A stretch of 23,791 bases of DNA from Deinococcus marmoris DSM 12784. Its GTDB lineage: Bacteria; Deinococcota; Deinococci; Deinococcales; Deinococcaceae. Positions within the stretch are counted from its first letter, which is position 1. Each line of letters starts with the position of its first letter. This document shows, one piece after another, positions 6,558 through 13,594 of the stretch. A program made the translations under genes and the position numbers. Location of the stretch: the NCBI RefSeq assembly GCF_000701405.1, contig NZ_JNIV01000070.1, positions 1 through 23,791 of the forward strand, read 5' to 3'. The notes under the pieces are model-generated. The model worked only from the letters and a program-made list of their open reading frames with translations. It was not told the DNA's origin and did not search any database.

Positions 6558-6705
6558 GTTGGTATCGTCGCATGTCGCTTGGCCCGGTCTGATCGAAAGG
6601 GATAAAGGCCCTGTAAGAAAGGACCGTGCCTCCAGGCTTGGGAGGTGGGTGTCGGCAGATATTCTGAGCCATGACGGATCACGGATGAACCGTCTGAATT
6701 TCTGC

Positions 6706-6845
6706 CATTTCACGCGGCTTTGGGTATATTTCACGCAGTTTTATCTTGGAGCCGCCATCTGTCAGAGCTGCCGCCGATGCACATTGCCCGTCTAGCCGCA
6801 CGAATTCCCTTATCCCGGCTCTCCAAATCTCCTCTGCGTGAAATA
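6706..6845. repeat. Three copies of a TTTCACGC motif upstream of the recombinase (two direct, one inverted)
   Basis: CATTTCACGCGG (6706-6717) and TATTTCACGCAG (6727-6738) are direct repeats 21 bp apart. CTGCGTGAAATA (6834-6845) is the perfect 12-bp reverse complement of the second. A small direct repeat CATGCAG (twice, with AAG between) follows at about 6854-6870. The stretch has no convincing gene and leads into the recombinase at 6924. The copies may be recombinase or accessory-factor binding sites, or operators; this is inferred from position and spacing. Confidence 0.55.
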
Positions 6846-6923
6846 CCATTTTCATGCAGAAGCATGCAGGATTGAGCCAGGTTAGCCATCCCGCCTCGAC
6901 TTCTCGCATCCCCGGAGGCACCC

Positions 6924-7835
6924 ATGAACCACATTGAAGCCTTCCATCATTACCTGGAGATCGAGGAACGCCGCAGCCCCGGCACGGTGCGCGCTTACGT
7001 GGCCGACGTACAGATGCTGCGGAATTGGCTGGACGATGAGTACGATCAGCCGCGCGCCTGGGAGGAAATCACCGCCACAAACCTACGCGGATTTCTGGCC
7101 TCCATTCGCCCCAAACCGCACCGCGTTCACCGTCTGCTGGCCAGTTGGTTCAAGTTCTGGGCCTTCCTGCGGGACATCCAGCACGTTCCTGGTATCGGCA
7201 ATCCGCCGGGCGAGATCAAGCGGCCCAAGCTACCCCAGCGCCATCCCAAGTACCTGGAAACGCCAGACATCTCCAAATTGTTGAACGCTGCCCACAGCGA
7301 CAAGAACCTGGAGAAAGGGCTGAGGAACTGGGCGTTCATCGCCTTCCTGTACGGCACCGGGGCGCGAATCTCGGAAGTACTGAGCCTGACCTTTGACCGT
7401 ATCGGTTACCGCGATGGCGAACCTGTGAGCGTGCGGGTGATCGGCAAGGGCGACAAGGAACGGACCGTGCCGCTCTCTGGAATAGCTCAGCGGGCCTTGA
7501 TGCAGTGGTTGAAGGTGCGGAAGGTGGATGGCCACCCGACGAGTCCCCACGTCTGGAGTTACCTGAGCGGGCCGCAGCGAGGCCATCCGTTCGCCATCCG
7601 CACCATGCAGGCGGCCACCACGGCGGCGGCCATCCGTGCAGGCTTGGACCCAGCGAAGGTCAGCCCACACAAGATGCGCCACAGCTTCGCCACCGCACTC
7701 GTCGAGCAGGGCCGCAGCCTCCACGAGATCGGAACCATTCTTGGCCATGAGAATCCAGCGACGACGGCCATCTATGGGCGGGTCAAAGCACAACAATTGG
7801 CACAGGCGGCAGCAAGCTTGCCGGATGTACTCTGA
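6924..7835 (+). CDS. Tyrosine recombinase / phage-type integrase (XerC/D-like)
   Basis: A complete 303-residue site-specific recombinase. The start is supported by GGAGG (6914-6918). The N-terminal SAM-like DNA-binding domain covers ~1-90 (FHHYLEIEERRSPGTVRAYV). The catalytic domain has all active-site residues: Arg148 in GTGARISEV, a Lys in the beta hairpin (GKGDKER, 174-180), His249 and Arg252 in HKMRHSFAT, His275 in LGHENPAT and the nucleophile Tyr284 in AIYGRV. Its length and lack of an arm-binding domain are Xer-like, and this form is common on plasmids and integrative elements. It is followed ten bases later by an unknown gene on the same strand, probably co-transcribed. The repeats at 6706-6845 are possible target or regulatory sites. 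Confidence 0.9.
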   Translation: MNHIEAFHHYLEIEERRSPGTVRAYVADVQMLRNWLDDEYDQPRAWEEITATNLRGFLASIRPKPHRVHRLLASWFKFWAFLRDIQHVPGIGNPPGEIKRPKLPQRHPKYLETPDISKLLNAAHSDKNLEKGLRNWAFIAFLYGTGARISEVLSLTFDRIGYRDGEPVSVRVIGKGDKERTVPLSGIAQRALMQWLKVRKVDGHPTSPHVWSYLSGPQRGHPFAIRTMQAATTAAAIRAGLDPAKVSPHKMRHSFATALVEQGRSLHEIGTILGHENPATTAIYGRVKAQQLAQAAASLPDVL

Positions 7836-7845
7836 GGGCTTGATC

Positions 7846-8961
7846 ATGCCCCACACTTCTAGCGTTCTGCCGCCCCAAGAGCATCTCCGTCAACTCCACC
7901 GCGTCTACGGACCCCTGAGTCCCGCATTCGTCGCCGAAGAACTGCAATGCACCCTCGAAGAGGCTGCATTCCATCTCTACGGACCTCACTCTGCTCAATA
8001 TGTCTGGGTCAGCCTCGCTGACCTGGCGCATCTGTCTGCGGTGAGCCTGATGGGGTTGAAGCGCTGGGTGCGGCGTCACCACCTCCAGAGCGCGTACCAG
8101 CAGGGCCAGGGACGCACCGCACCTCCATACATTCATCTCGATGATGCCCGTCACTTCCTGCACGGGCAGCAGCACCTGACGGCAGGGATGCAATGCTCGA
8201 CTGTAGACATGCTCCCCCGTGTGAGGGGAGAAGACCTGGGGTCTTCTCCCGCCCTGAGCTTGGCCACCAAAGCAAACGTCATAGATATGGACTGGCACCT
8301 GGCGCGGCAGGCTGCATGGCCGATGACGGTGGACCGTCTGGCTGAAGCGATCTATGGTTCCCGTTCCGCACAGGCCCGGCAACAGACCCAGAAAACGCTC
8401 CGGCGCTGGGAAGCCCAGGGACGCGTCGTCTGCTTTGCGCGGGGCCTATATGACTTGGTACGCCCAGTACTGGTTCTGGACCCGGAACGCTACGGGCGCA
8501 GTGTGTTGCCGAGGGAGGACATCCAGAAGCTGCATGCCCACCATCCGGAGATCGCCCACTGGGCTGCCCGGTCTCTGGCCGCAGCCTGGCGAGCATACAG
8601 CCGCTTCTACGCCGGGATGCTGCTGCCCGTGGCGGACCGTGGAGAGCCGACGTTCCTAGAATACCTGCTGGTGTGTCAGTTGAATCCAGCGGGGATGCCG
8701 GGTGAGGTGAACGCCCGGTACGAGGAGCTGTGCCAGGAAGCGGCTTTCTACCGTCTGGTTCCCGTACAGCCCCAGAGTGTTCCTGAGACGGAGCAGGCTG
8801 AGTTGACCCTTGAGAATATTGAAGCGGGGCTGATCGACTTTAAAGCGGCAGCCGAGGCAACCCGGCTGAAGATGCAGCGCGACTTCAGCAAAGGACAAAC
8901 CCTGGGTCTGGGCCGGAGAACAACGGCGTCCAGAGCCAGAGGCGTGCAGGAGAACGTGTAA
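7846..8961 (+). CDS. Unknown 371-residue protein with winged-helix-like segments, coupled to the recombinase
   Basis: I do not recognise this family. ATG 7846 is ten bases after the recombinase stop, and GAGGG overlapping that stop can serve as ribosome binding site. Two segments look like HTH or winged-helix units: ~12-85 (LSPAFVAEELQCTLEEAAFH, then VSLADLAHLSAVSLMGLKRW) and ~150-205 (MTVDRLAEAIYGSRSAQARQ, TLRRWEAQGRVVCFARGLYD). They are joined by a poorly conserved-looking linker (RGEDLGSSPA) encoded by a perfect hairpin. The middle and C-terminal parts are helical (HWAARSLAAAWRAYSRFY), ending in a basic tail. No catalytic motif or membrane segment is visible. It may be an accessory DNA-binding factor for the recombinase or a replicon protein; this is inferred from context only. 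Confidence 0.6.
   Translation: MPHTSSVLPPQEHLRQLHRVYGPLSPAFVAEELQCTLEEAAFHLYGPHSAQYVWVSLADLAHLSAVSLMGLKRWVRRHHLQSAYQQGQGRTAPPYIHLDDARHFLHGQQHLTAGMQCSTVDMLPRVRGEDLGSSPALSLATKANVIDMDWHLARQAAWPMTVDRLAEAIYGSRSAQARQQTQKTLRRWEAQGRVVCFARGLYDLVRPVLVLDPERYGRSVLPREDIQKLHAHHPEIAHWAARSLAAAWRAYSRFYAGMLLPVADRGEPTFLEYLLVCQLNPAGMPGEVNARYEELCQEAAFYRLVPVQPQSVPETEQAELTLENIEAGLIDFKAAAEATRLKMQRDFSKGQTLGLGRRTTASRARGVQENV
8226..8250 (+). repeat. Perfect 11-bp hairpin inside the 371-residue gene
   Basis: GGGAGAAGACC (8226-8236) pairs perfectly with GGTCTTCTCCC (8240-8250) around TGG. An overlapping alternative pairing, CTCCCC (8212-8217) with GGGGAG (8225-8230), would exclude it. The codons encode a short glycine/serine linker between two presumed domains. 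Confidence 0.55.
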
Positions 8962-8980
8962 ACCTGCGTGATGACGATCA

Positions 8981-9012
8981 GACGCTCCCAGCCGGGAAAA
9001 TCCGGGAGTGTC
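8981..9012. terminator. Weak hairpin between convergent genes
   Basis: GACGCTCCC (8981-8989) pairs with GGGAGTGTC (9004-9012), nine pairs with one G-T, in the 150-bp gap between the stops at 8961 (plus strand) and 9113 (minus strand). There is no T run, so this is only a candidate. Confidence 0.3.
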
Positions 9013-9112
9013 GAGGTCACAGGGAGATGTGTCCGCGATCAATAGCCCGTTCCGGTATCTGGTAACGCCACTTACTGGAAGGGAATTGGACAGCCACCAT
9101 CACTGATCCGCT

Positions 9113-9748
9113 TCATTTCGTCAGAGCTACCAGCGACAGATGACAGATGTAAGTGGTGTGACCCGTGTCCTGACCGTAACGGTCCAGCAGGGTCAGCAAC
9201 TCGGCCTGAAAACGCAGCGCGTCCTTTTGGTCAAGTTGGGGAAAGCAGAAGTGGTCCAGCAGCACCTGCTGGGACGCTGCATCTGCCTGCCAGATCTGGC
9301 CTGGGCTGGTGGCTCCCACCACTTCACCCCAGTGGGCAAATTGCACGCCCCAATCCGGGGAAAGCCGCTGGGCAAAAGCGACCTGGCTGGCATACGACAG
9401 TTCCAGATACGGCGCGTTGATCATCCGGAGCAGCTCGGTCAGGTCACGGGCGGGCGTCAGGGCCTGTGGAATGAAGAAGTGATCCGCCGCCGAACGGTAG
9501 TGCCGAATGATTCGCCCACGTCGGCGCTCTTCATGCACCACGGTCAGTAAACCCAGACGTTGCCACGCCCGCACCCGGTACAACACCGAGTTGGCCGGCC
9601 TGCCCAGAGCGCGGGCGGCCTCTGACACGGTGGACGGGCGTCCAAAGAAAGGTCTGAACCAGGTGCGGGCCTCCCGGTCCAGCAGCACCTGGGCGGCGCG
9701 AACGTCGGAGAGGGTCACGACTTCGGCAGGTGAGGCGGGCCGTTGCAT
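9113..9748 (-). CDS. Winged-helix (ArsR-like) transcriptional regulator
   Basis: A 211-residue protein. Residues ~10-80 form a winged helix: LLDREARTWFRPFFGRPSTV, then SEAARALGRPANSVLYRVRA (recognition helix), WQRLGLLTVVHEERRRGRII (wing) and HYRSAADHFF. The pattern is like ArsR- or PadR-type regulators with a C-terminal sensing domain (~85-211). No metal-binding cysteine cluster is visible, so a metal sensor is unlikely. GAGGTGAG precedes the ATG. It is divergent from the membrane-protein gene at 9779 with only 30 bp between them, so it probably controls that gene and itself from this shared region. The ligand is unknown. Confidence 0.7.
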   Translation of the reverse strand: MQRPASPAEVVTLSDVRAAQVLLDREARTWFRPFFGRPSTVSEAARALGRPANSVLYRVRAWQRLGLLTVVHEERRRGRIIRHYRSAADHFFIPQALTPARDLTELLRMINAPYLELSYASQVAFAQRLSPDWGVQFAHWGEVVGATSPGQIWQADAASQQVLLDHFCFPQLDQKDALRFQAELLTLLDRYGQDTGHTTYICHLSLVALTK

Positions 9749-9778
9749 CTCACCTCAGTTTACAGGGACCCTTTCTTC

Positions 9779-10408
9779 ATGCCGACTTCGCTACCCCTTT
9801 TAACGCCCCAGCGCGGATGGACTATGGCCGGGCTGATGTTGGCCCCACTAATCCTGGCAGGTGTTGGGTTGACGCATCCACACCACCTCCGCGCAGACAC
9901 GGCCCCGCATTGGACGGCCATGCACCTGGCGCTCATGCCCGTGTTTCCCTTGCTTGGCGTCAACTTGTGGTGGTTGCTGTCGGGCGTCTCTGGCCACAAC
10001 CTATCCGGCGTGCTGGCCTGGGTGGCCCGTGTGCTGGCCTTCGTGTACATCGTGTATTACGGGGCGCTGGACGTGCTGGCAGGCGTGGGCACGGGCCGCC
10101 TCACGTTGCAGGGTCAGGACGCCTTGGCCATTCGGCTGCTCTTTGCGGAGGGCAACGCGCTGGCTGCCGTGGGCGTGTGGGCTTTTCTGGGGGCCAGTCT
10201 GCTGACCTGCGGCCTGCTGATGGTCCGACATGGTCTGCGTCTCTGGCCTGGCGCACTTCTTGTGATGCTCAGCAGCGTCTCCTTTCTAAGCAGCCATATT
10301 TATGCACCTTACGGGGTACTCACCATGCTGGTCATGGGCGTGGGCATGGCCCTGTTGTCTGGCCTTCAATCGCCAGCGAAACACCCGGGGCTGCCTGCCC
10401 AGGAATAA
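9779..10408 (+). CDS. Six-helix integral membrane protein, function unknown
   Basis: A 209-residue hydrophobic protein; AGGGA (9764-9768) precedes ATG 9779. About six membrane segments are visible: ~16-32 (MAGLMLAPLILAGVGLT), ~47-70 (MHLALMPVFPLLGVNLWWLL), ~76-100 (GVLAWVARVLAFVYIVYYGA), ~123-147 (EGNALAAVGVWAFLGASLLT), ~150-170 and ~175-195 (YGVLTMLVMGVGMALLSGL). Conserved-looking polar residues sit at membrane edges (PHHLRADTAPHW, HIYAPYG). I do not recognise a family. Its divergent neighbour is a winged-helix regulator, so expression is probably regulated together with that gene. Confidence 0.7.
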   Translation: MPTSLPLLTPQRGWTMAGLMLAPLILAGVGLTHPHHLRADTAPHWTAMHLALMPVFPLLGVNLWWLLSGVSGHNLSGVLAWVARVLAFVYIVYYGALDVLAGVGTGRLTLQGQDALAIRLLFAEGNALAAVGVWAFLGASLLTCGLLMVRHGLRLWPGALLVMLSSVSFLSSHIYAPYGVLTMLVMGVGMALLSGLQSPAKHPGLPAQE

Positions 10409-10444
10409 AGGCGGACGTGGTGCGCTACTCTTCGCCCCTTCGTT

Positions 10445-10562
10445 GTCAGGTTGGGGTATACCCCAACTGGACGTCAGGACGAGGGCCGAAAAGCGTCAGA
10501 TTAGGGTCTTTTCTTAAGTTGTCTGACAGTAGCCTGTCGGGGGTCTAAGACCCTAACCTGAC
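10445..10562. repeat. Cluster of related repeats: 18-bp palindrome and 16-bp inverted repeat sharing GTCAGGTTRGGGT
   Basis: The gap 10409-10653 (no convincing gene) holds a structured block. GTTGGGGTATACCCCAAC (10450-10467) is a perfect palindrome. GTCAGATTAGGGTCTT (10495-10510) and AAGACCCTAACCTGAC (10547-10562) are inverted repeats with one mismatch around a 36-bp centre that contains GACAG/CTGTC. The motif GTCAGGTTRGGGT thus occurs three times: 10445-10457, 10495-10507 (one mismatch), and inverted at 10550-10562. It lies between the ends of a plus-strand and a minus-strand gene, so it is not an obvious promoter. It could be a small inverted-repeat element, a protein-binding array or a bidirectional terminator. 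Confidence 0.6.
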
Positions 10563-10653
10563 TGGGGCAGCCATGAATGACTTTAGTGGAGGCCACCGCC
10601 TCAATTACATTCCCGACTCCTGGACTACCGGAGGTTCTGACCGATGCTCGCTT

Positions 10654-11694
10654 TCATCTCGGAGGCAATAGCTCACTGGCCAGTCGCTCGGCGGTCAGCC
10701 ACCGGGTTAGCGGCCAGACTCCCGTTGCGGTGTTCGAGATCATGGTCACGGTGATCTCACTGTCCAGGTGGTGGGTACTGCTGAACGACACGCCTGCGTC
10801 CATCCCCTGCATGCCAACCTCCTGTCTGTGTCCGTCTCCGTCTGCCCGCGATAGCCACAGCCCCAGACCATAGGCACTTCCCGACGTCATGACGCTGTGG
10901 GGGTGCTGCATGGCCGCCACCAGATGCGGCGGCACGATCTGGCCCGCCAGAAAGGCCGTCCAAAGCGCATGAATATCGGCCCCGGTGGAATAAACACCAC
11001 CATCACCGCTGCCGCAGACGGGCAGGTGGAACACGTTGCTGCGCTCAACATGAGGCGGTTCCAGATAACCCACAGCCACGTTCCCAGCCAGCTCATCGGA
11101 GCGTAGAAAAGCGGTGTGGCTCAGCCCGGCAGGTTGACAGACGCGCTCTTGCAACAAATGCGCGAAAGGAAGGCCAGTCGCACGCTCAGCTAGCAGAGCC
11201 AGCAGCACGTAACCGCTGTTGCAGTAGGCAAATTCCGTGCCAGGCGCGAATTTCATGGGATGGCCGTCCAGCACAGGCAGGTAATTCTCGGTGCTGTCGA
11301 GCAGGTGGACGGCTACAGGCATGAGGTAAGCGTTGTAGTCGGTGTCCTCGTCCTCGTCCAAGTAATCGCCGATGCCTGAGCGGTGGGCCAGCAGTTGCTC
11401 GACAGTGATGGCGTCGTCTACCAGCGGTAAGTCCTGACCCAGCAGCTCCCGTGCCGGAGTCGAGAGCGCCAGTGTTGCGTCGGCCACCAGCGACAGCACT
11501 GTCAGGGCGGTCAGGGTCTTGGTGCCGCTGGCCAGAGCGAAATGCGTTTGTGGGGTGTTCGGTAGCCCGTAGCCCCGGTGCGCCAGTCCAAACGCCTCTT
11601 CCAACCGGGTTTTGTCATGCTGATCTACCCGCACGACGCCGGAGAAGTCATTCTCCTGGGCCAACCGCGCCACGCTCTGCCTCAGAGATGACAT
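10654..11694 (-). CDS. Serine hydrolase, beta-lactamase / class C penicillin-binding fold
   Basis: A 346-residue protein of the beta-lactamase-related serine hydrolase family. Active-site motifs: SGTK (Ser56-Lys59) in HFALASGTKTLTAL, and the YxN motif as YCN (Tyr156-Asn158) in GTEFAYCNSGYVLLALL. The third motif, normally HxG or KTG, is degenerate: VGMQGMDAG near residue 300. There is no signal peptide, so it appears cytosolic, unlike true class C beta-lactamases. Related proteins act as peptidases, amidases or esterases on D-amino acid or ester substrates, so resistance is not implied. The substrate is unknown. It is the first of three minus-strand genes here, with a 113-bp gap to the next. 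Confidence 0.8.
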   Translation of the reverse strand: MSSLRQSVARLAQENDFSGVVRVDQHDKTRLEEAFGLAHRGYGLPNTPQTHFALASGTKTLTALTVLSLVADATLALSTPARELLGQDLPLVDDAITVEQLLAHRSGIGDYLDEDEDTDYNAYLMPVAVHLLDSTENYLPVLDGHPMKFAPGTEFAYCNSGYVLLALLAERATGLPFAHLLQERVCQPAGLSHTAFLRSDELAGNVAVGYLEPPHVERSNVFHLPVCGSGDGGVYSTGADIHALWTAFLAGQIVPPHLVAAMQHPHSVMTSGSAYGLGLWLSRADGDGHRQEVGMQGMDAGVSFSSTHHLDSEITVTMISNTATGVWPLTRWLTAERLASELLPPR

Positions 11695-11807
11695 AACTCA
11701 ATCCTATCTCCCATTGACCAGCAACCACGCCGCAGTGTCAAACGCAAGCACTAGAACATCAGTTCGCGTAGCGTTGCCCCTCTCCTGCAAGCTCATCACA
11801 GTTCTTG

Positions 11808-12479
11808 TCAGGTTGTGGGAGTGAAGAGTCTCCACTGGCCCTCAGAGACGACTTCGATGGTGCCATCAACTCCTTTGATCGCGGTCTGATCGTCAATCCC
11901 GTAAGTCGGCACGGGGACCTCGGCGGCCATTCGTTTCACGTTGGCCGCAGAACTTTCCGGGTGGTCCTCGTGATCCAGGTGCGGCAGCACTGCAAAGTCA
12001 ACCAGTCCCAGCCCATGTTCGATGACGAAAGGCTGCTCCGGGTTGTCGTACGTCTCTCCGAACACCGGGGCCGTCACCATGCTGCCCGCGCTGATCCCCA
12101 CGTAGACGGTCTCGCGCAGCGACGGCAGGAGATCAGCCAGTCCAGACTCCCGCATCCAGCGGTACAGGTAGTGGACATCGCCGCCGTTGACCAGCAGGGC
12201 GTCCGCTTCCTGAACCGCTGCGGTCCAGTACGCCGTGTCGATGCTGGGAAGGGCCGTGAGTTCCAGCACGCCCAGCGACTTCCAGCCCAGTTCGCACATG
12301 GGACTGGTGGTCGTGCCGCTGATGAACCTGTGGGCCATGACAGGCCCGCCGGGGAAGGGGTAGATGCCCGTGGGAATACACAGCGCGCTGGCCTCACTTA
12401 TCGGCTTGCCCAGGAGGTCCACCAACGCAGTGTGGAGGCTGGGATTAGAAATCCCAGCGGAAGTGAGCAGAAAGTTCAT
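11808..12479 (-). CDS. Peptidase E-like serine protease (family S51)
   Basis: A 223-residue protein from the ATG at 12479, preceded on its strand by GGGAGAGGAA. It shows the S51 fold landmarks: MNFLLTSAGIS at the start, ADALLVNGGDVHYLYRWM (strand and NGGD turn), the nucleophile motif VGISAGSM with Ser130, and AVLPHLDHEDHPES supplying the histidine. The family includes alpha-aspartyl dipeptidases (PepE) and cyanophycinases. The length fits the dipeptidase type, but substrate specificity cannot be read from the sequence. It is cytosolic, with no signal peptide. It is 49 bp downstream of the unknown gene at 12529-12864 on the same strand and might share its promoter. Confidence 0.8.
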   Translation of the reverse strand: MNFLLTSAGISNPSLHTALVDLLGKPISEASALCIPTGIYPFPGGPVMAHRFISGTTTSPMCELGWKSLGVLELTALPSIDTAYWTAAVQEADALLVNGGDVHYLYRWMRESGLADLLPSLRETVYVGISAGSMVTAPVFGETYDNPEQPFVIEHGLGLVDFAVLPHLDHEDHPESSAANVKRMAAEVPVPTYGIDDQTAIKGVDGTIEVVSEGQWRLFTPTT

Positions 12480-12528
12480 CGTTCCTCTCCCTGTGGTGTG
12501 GTGGAAAGCCGAAAAGTGCGATGGTGCG

Positions 12529-12864
12529 CTACTCCACCACCAGATGCTCGAATGCGCCGTCCAGCACTTCCTGCACGAATGCTGCCGTGATGGCCACCTT
12601 CTCCCCGAACTGCCCCGTCACCCGGATGCTCGGAGCCTGCGCCACCCGGAAGATCACTTGCGTCTCCTCGCCGTACCTGTCCTGCACGCCCCGCTCCACT
12701 TCTGAACGCAGCGCTGCGATGACCCTCTCCGGGTCCGGCCCTGGTTCCTTGACCGCCTTGCCCTTCTCATAGCGAATCTTCTCCGGGAAGACCATGCGAA
12801 TCTCGATCTGGCGCGTGTAACCAGTGGCTTCTGAATCCTGCTGATCCTCAATAGGCTCGGTCAT
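12529..12864 (-). CDS. Unknown 111-residue acidic protein, divergent from the LexA-like gene
   Basis: The frame opens with an ATG at 12864 behind GAGGTGAG on its own strand. The product is hydrophilic: MTEPIEDQQDSEATGYTRQI, a strand-like EIRMVFPEKIRYEKG, a helix PDPERVIAALRSEVERGVQD, a strand TQVIFRVAQAPSIRVTGQF and a helix TAAFVQEVLDGAFEHLVVE. No motif or family is recognised. It is separated by 96 bp from the divergent LexA-like repressor gene, and the two candidate operators there could control both. If so it would be a damage-inducible protein; this is inferred from position only. Confidence 0.6.
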   Translation of the reverse strand: MTEPIEDQQDSEATGYTRQIEIRMVFPEKIRYEKGKAVKEPGPDPERVIAALRSEVERGVQDRYGEETQVIFRVAQAPSIRVTGQFGEKVAITAAFVQEVLDGAFEHLVVE

Positions 12865-12905
12865 TAGTTGCTCACCTCATGGCTATCTTGACACGAGACA
12901 AAGAA

Positions 12906-12944
12906 ATGGTGCAAGCTGTCACCATCTTCTTGATGTCCATCAAG
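12906..12944. promoter_or_regulatory. Two dyads in the lexA-like control region, candidate repressor operators
   Basis: CTTGATGTCCATCAAG (12929-12944) is a perfect dyad with 7-bp arms. ATGGTG...CACCAT (12906-12925) is a second dyad with 6-bp arms and an 8-bp centre. Their centres are 21 bp apart, two turns of the helix, so two repressor dimers could sit on the same face. A TTGACA hexamer (12888-12893) lies just upstream. The site is between two divergent genes and directly before the LexA-like gene, where an autorepressor would bind. Neither dyad matches the E. coli CTG-N10-CAG or Bacillus-type box, which fits the diversity of LexA sites between phyla. Confidence 0.55.
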
Positions 12945-12960
12945 TGCCGAGGTAAATCGT

Positions 12961-13590
12961 ATGCCCCCAGACCTGACCCGCACCCGCACCGCCATCCTGA
13001 ACGCCGCCCTCCAGCTCGGGGTCAACGCCACCCTGGGCGCTGTCGCCGCGCAGGTGGGGGTCAGCAAACAGGCCGTGAGTTTCCAGGCGGGCATCCTGCG
13101 AGGTCTGGGCTATCTGGAACCGAGTGTGGAGCGGTACGCTCCGCTGATCGCCACGGACCGGGCCAAGGTGGCCCTGGGACATGGCCTGCCGATCTACGGC
13201 TCGATTGCTGCTGGTCCGCCAGGACTGGCGGAGCAGTCCCCCGACGATTACACGCCCAGCCTGGAAACTCTGCTGGATATGCGAAACGGCGATTTCCTGC
13301 TGCGCGTGCGGGGGGAGAGTATGACAGGGGTGGGCGTGCTGGACGGCGACTACGTGATCGTGCGGCCCACCCAGGAGGTTCACGACGGCGAGGTGGTGGT
13401 GGTGCTGATTCCGGGTGAGGAGGCGGCCACCTTAAAACGGCTGTACCACTTTGATGATCAGATCATCCTGATGTCGGAGAACCCGGACATCCCGCGCATG
13501 ACGTATCCGGCGGAACAGGTGCAGGTGCAGGGCAAGATGGTGGGCCGGGTAGGGGTGGGCGTGCCGCGTGTCAGCGCCCGCTGGAGTTAG
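12961..13590 (+). CDS. lexA: LexA-like S24 repressor of the mutagenesis operon
   Basis: A 209-residue SOS-type repressor. The N-terminal part (~5-60) is a winged HTH: AILNAALQLGVNATLGAVAA, QVGVSKQAVSFQAGILRGLG. The C-terminal part is an S24 self-cleaving protease: cleavage site Ala84-Gly85 in SIAAGPPG, nucleophile Ser120 in GESMTGVGVLDGD, and Lys159 in AATLKRL. Family members cleave themselves when bound to RecA on single-stranded DNA, releasing target promoters. GAGG (12950-12953) supports the ATG at 12961. The stop is four bases before the ATG of the Y-family gene, so the repressor is co-transcribed with the genes it probably controls. It may also repress the divergent gene at 12864. Confidence 0.85.
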   Translation: MPPDLTRTRTAILNAALQLGVNATLGAVAAQVGVSKQAVSFQAGILRGLGYLEPSVERYAPLIATDRAKVALGHGLPIYGSIAAGPPGLAEQSPDDYTPSLETLLDMRNGDFLLRVRGESMTGVGVLDGDYVIVRPTQEVHDGEVVVVLIPGEEAATLKRLYHFDDQIILMSENPDIPRMTYPAEQVQVQGKMVGRVGVGVPRVSARWS

Positions 13591-13594
13591 AAAG

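Noticed and set aside
7636..7845. N-terminal extension of the 371-residue protein overlapping the recombinase
   Set aside because: The frame is open but overlaps the conserved recombinase catalytic region by 200 bp; ATG 7846 just after the recombinase stop fits normal operon spacing.
10573..10671. Short frame starting MNDFSGGHRLNYIPDSW
   Set aside because: About 32 codons, no good ribosome binding site, next to repeats and at the end of a convergent gene; not enough support.
10654..11694. Beta-lactamase resistance gene
   Set aside because: The fold matches but there is no signal peptide and the third active-site motif is degenerate; a general serine hydrolase is the safer call.
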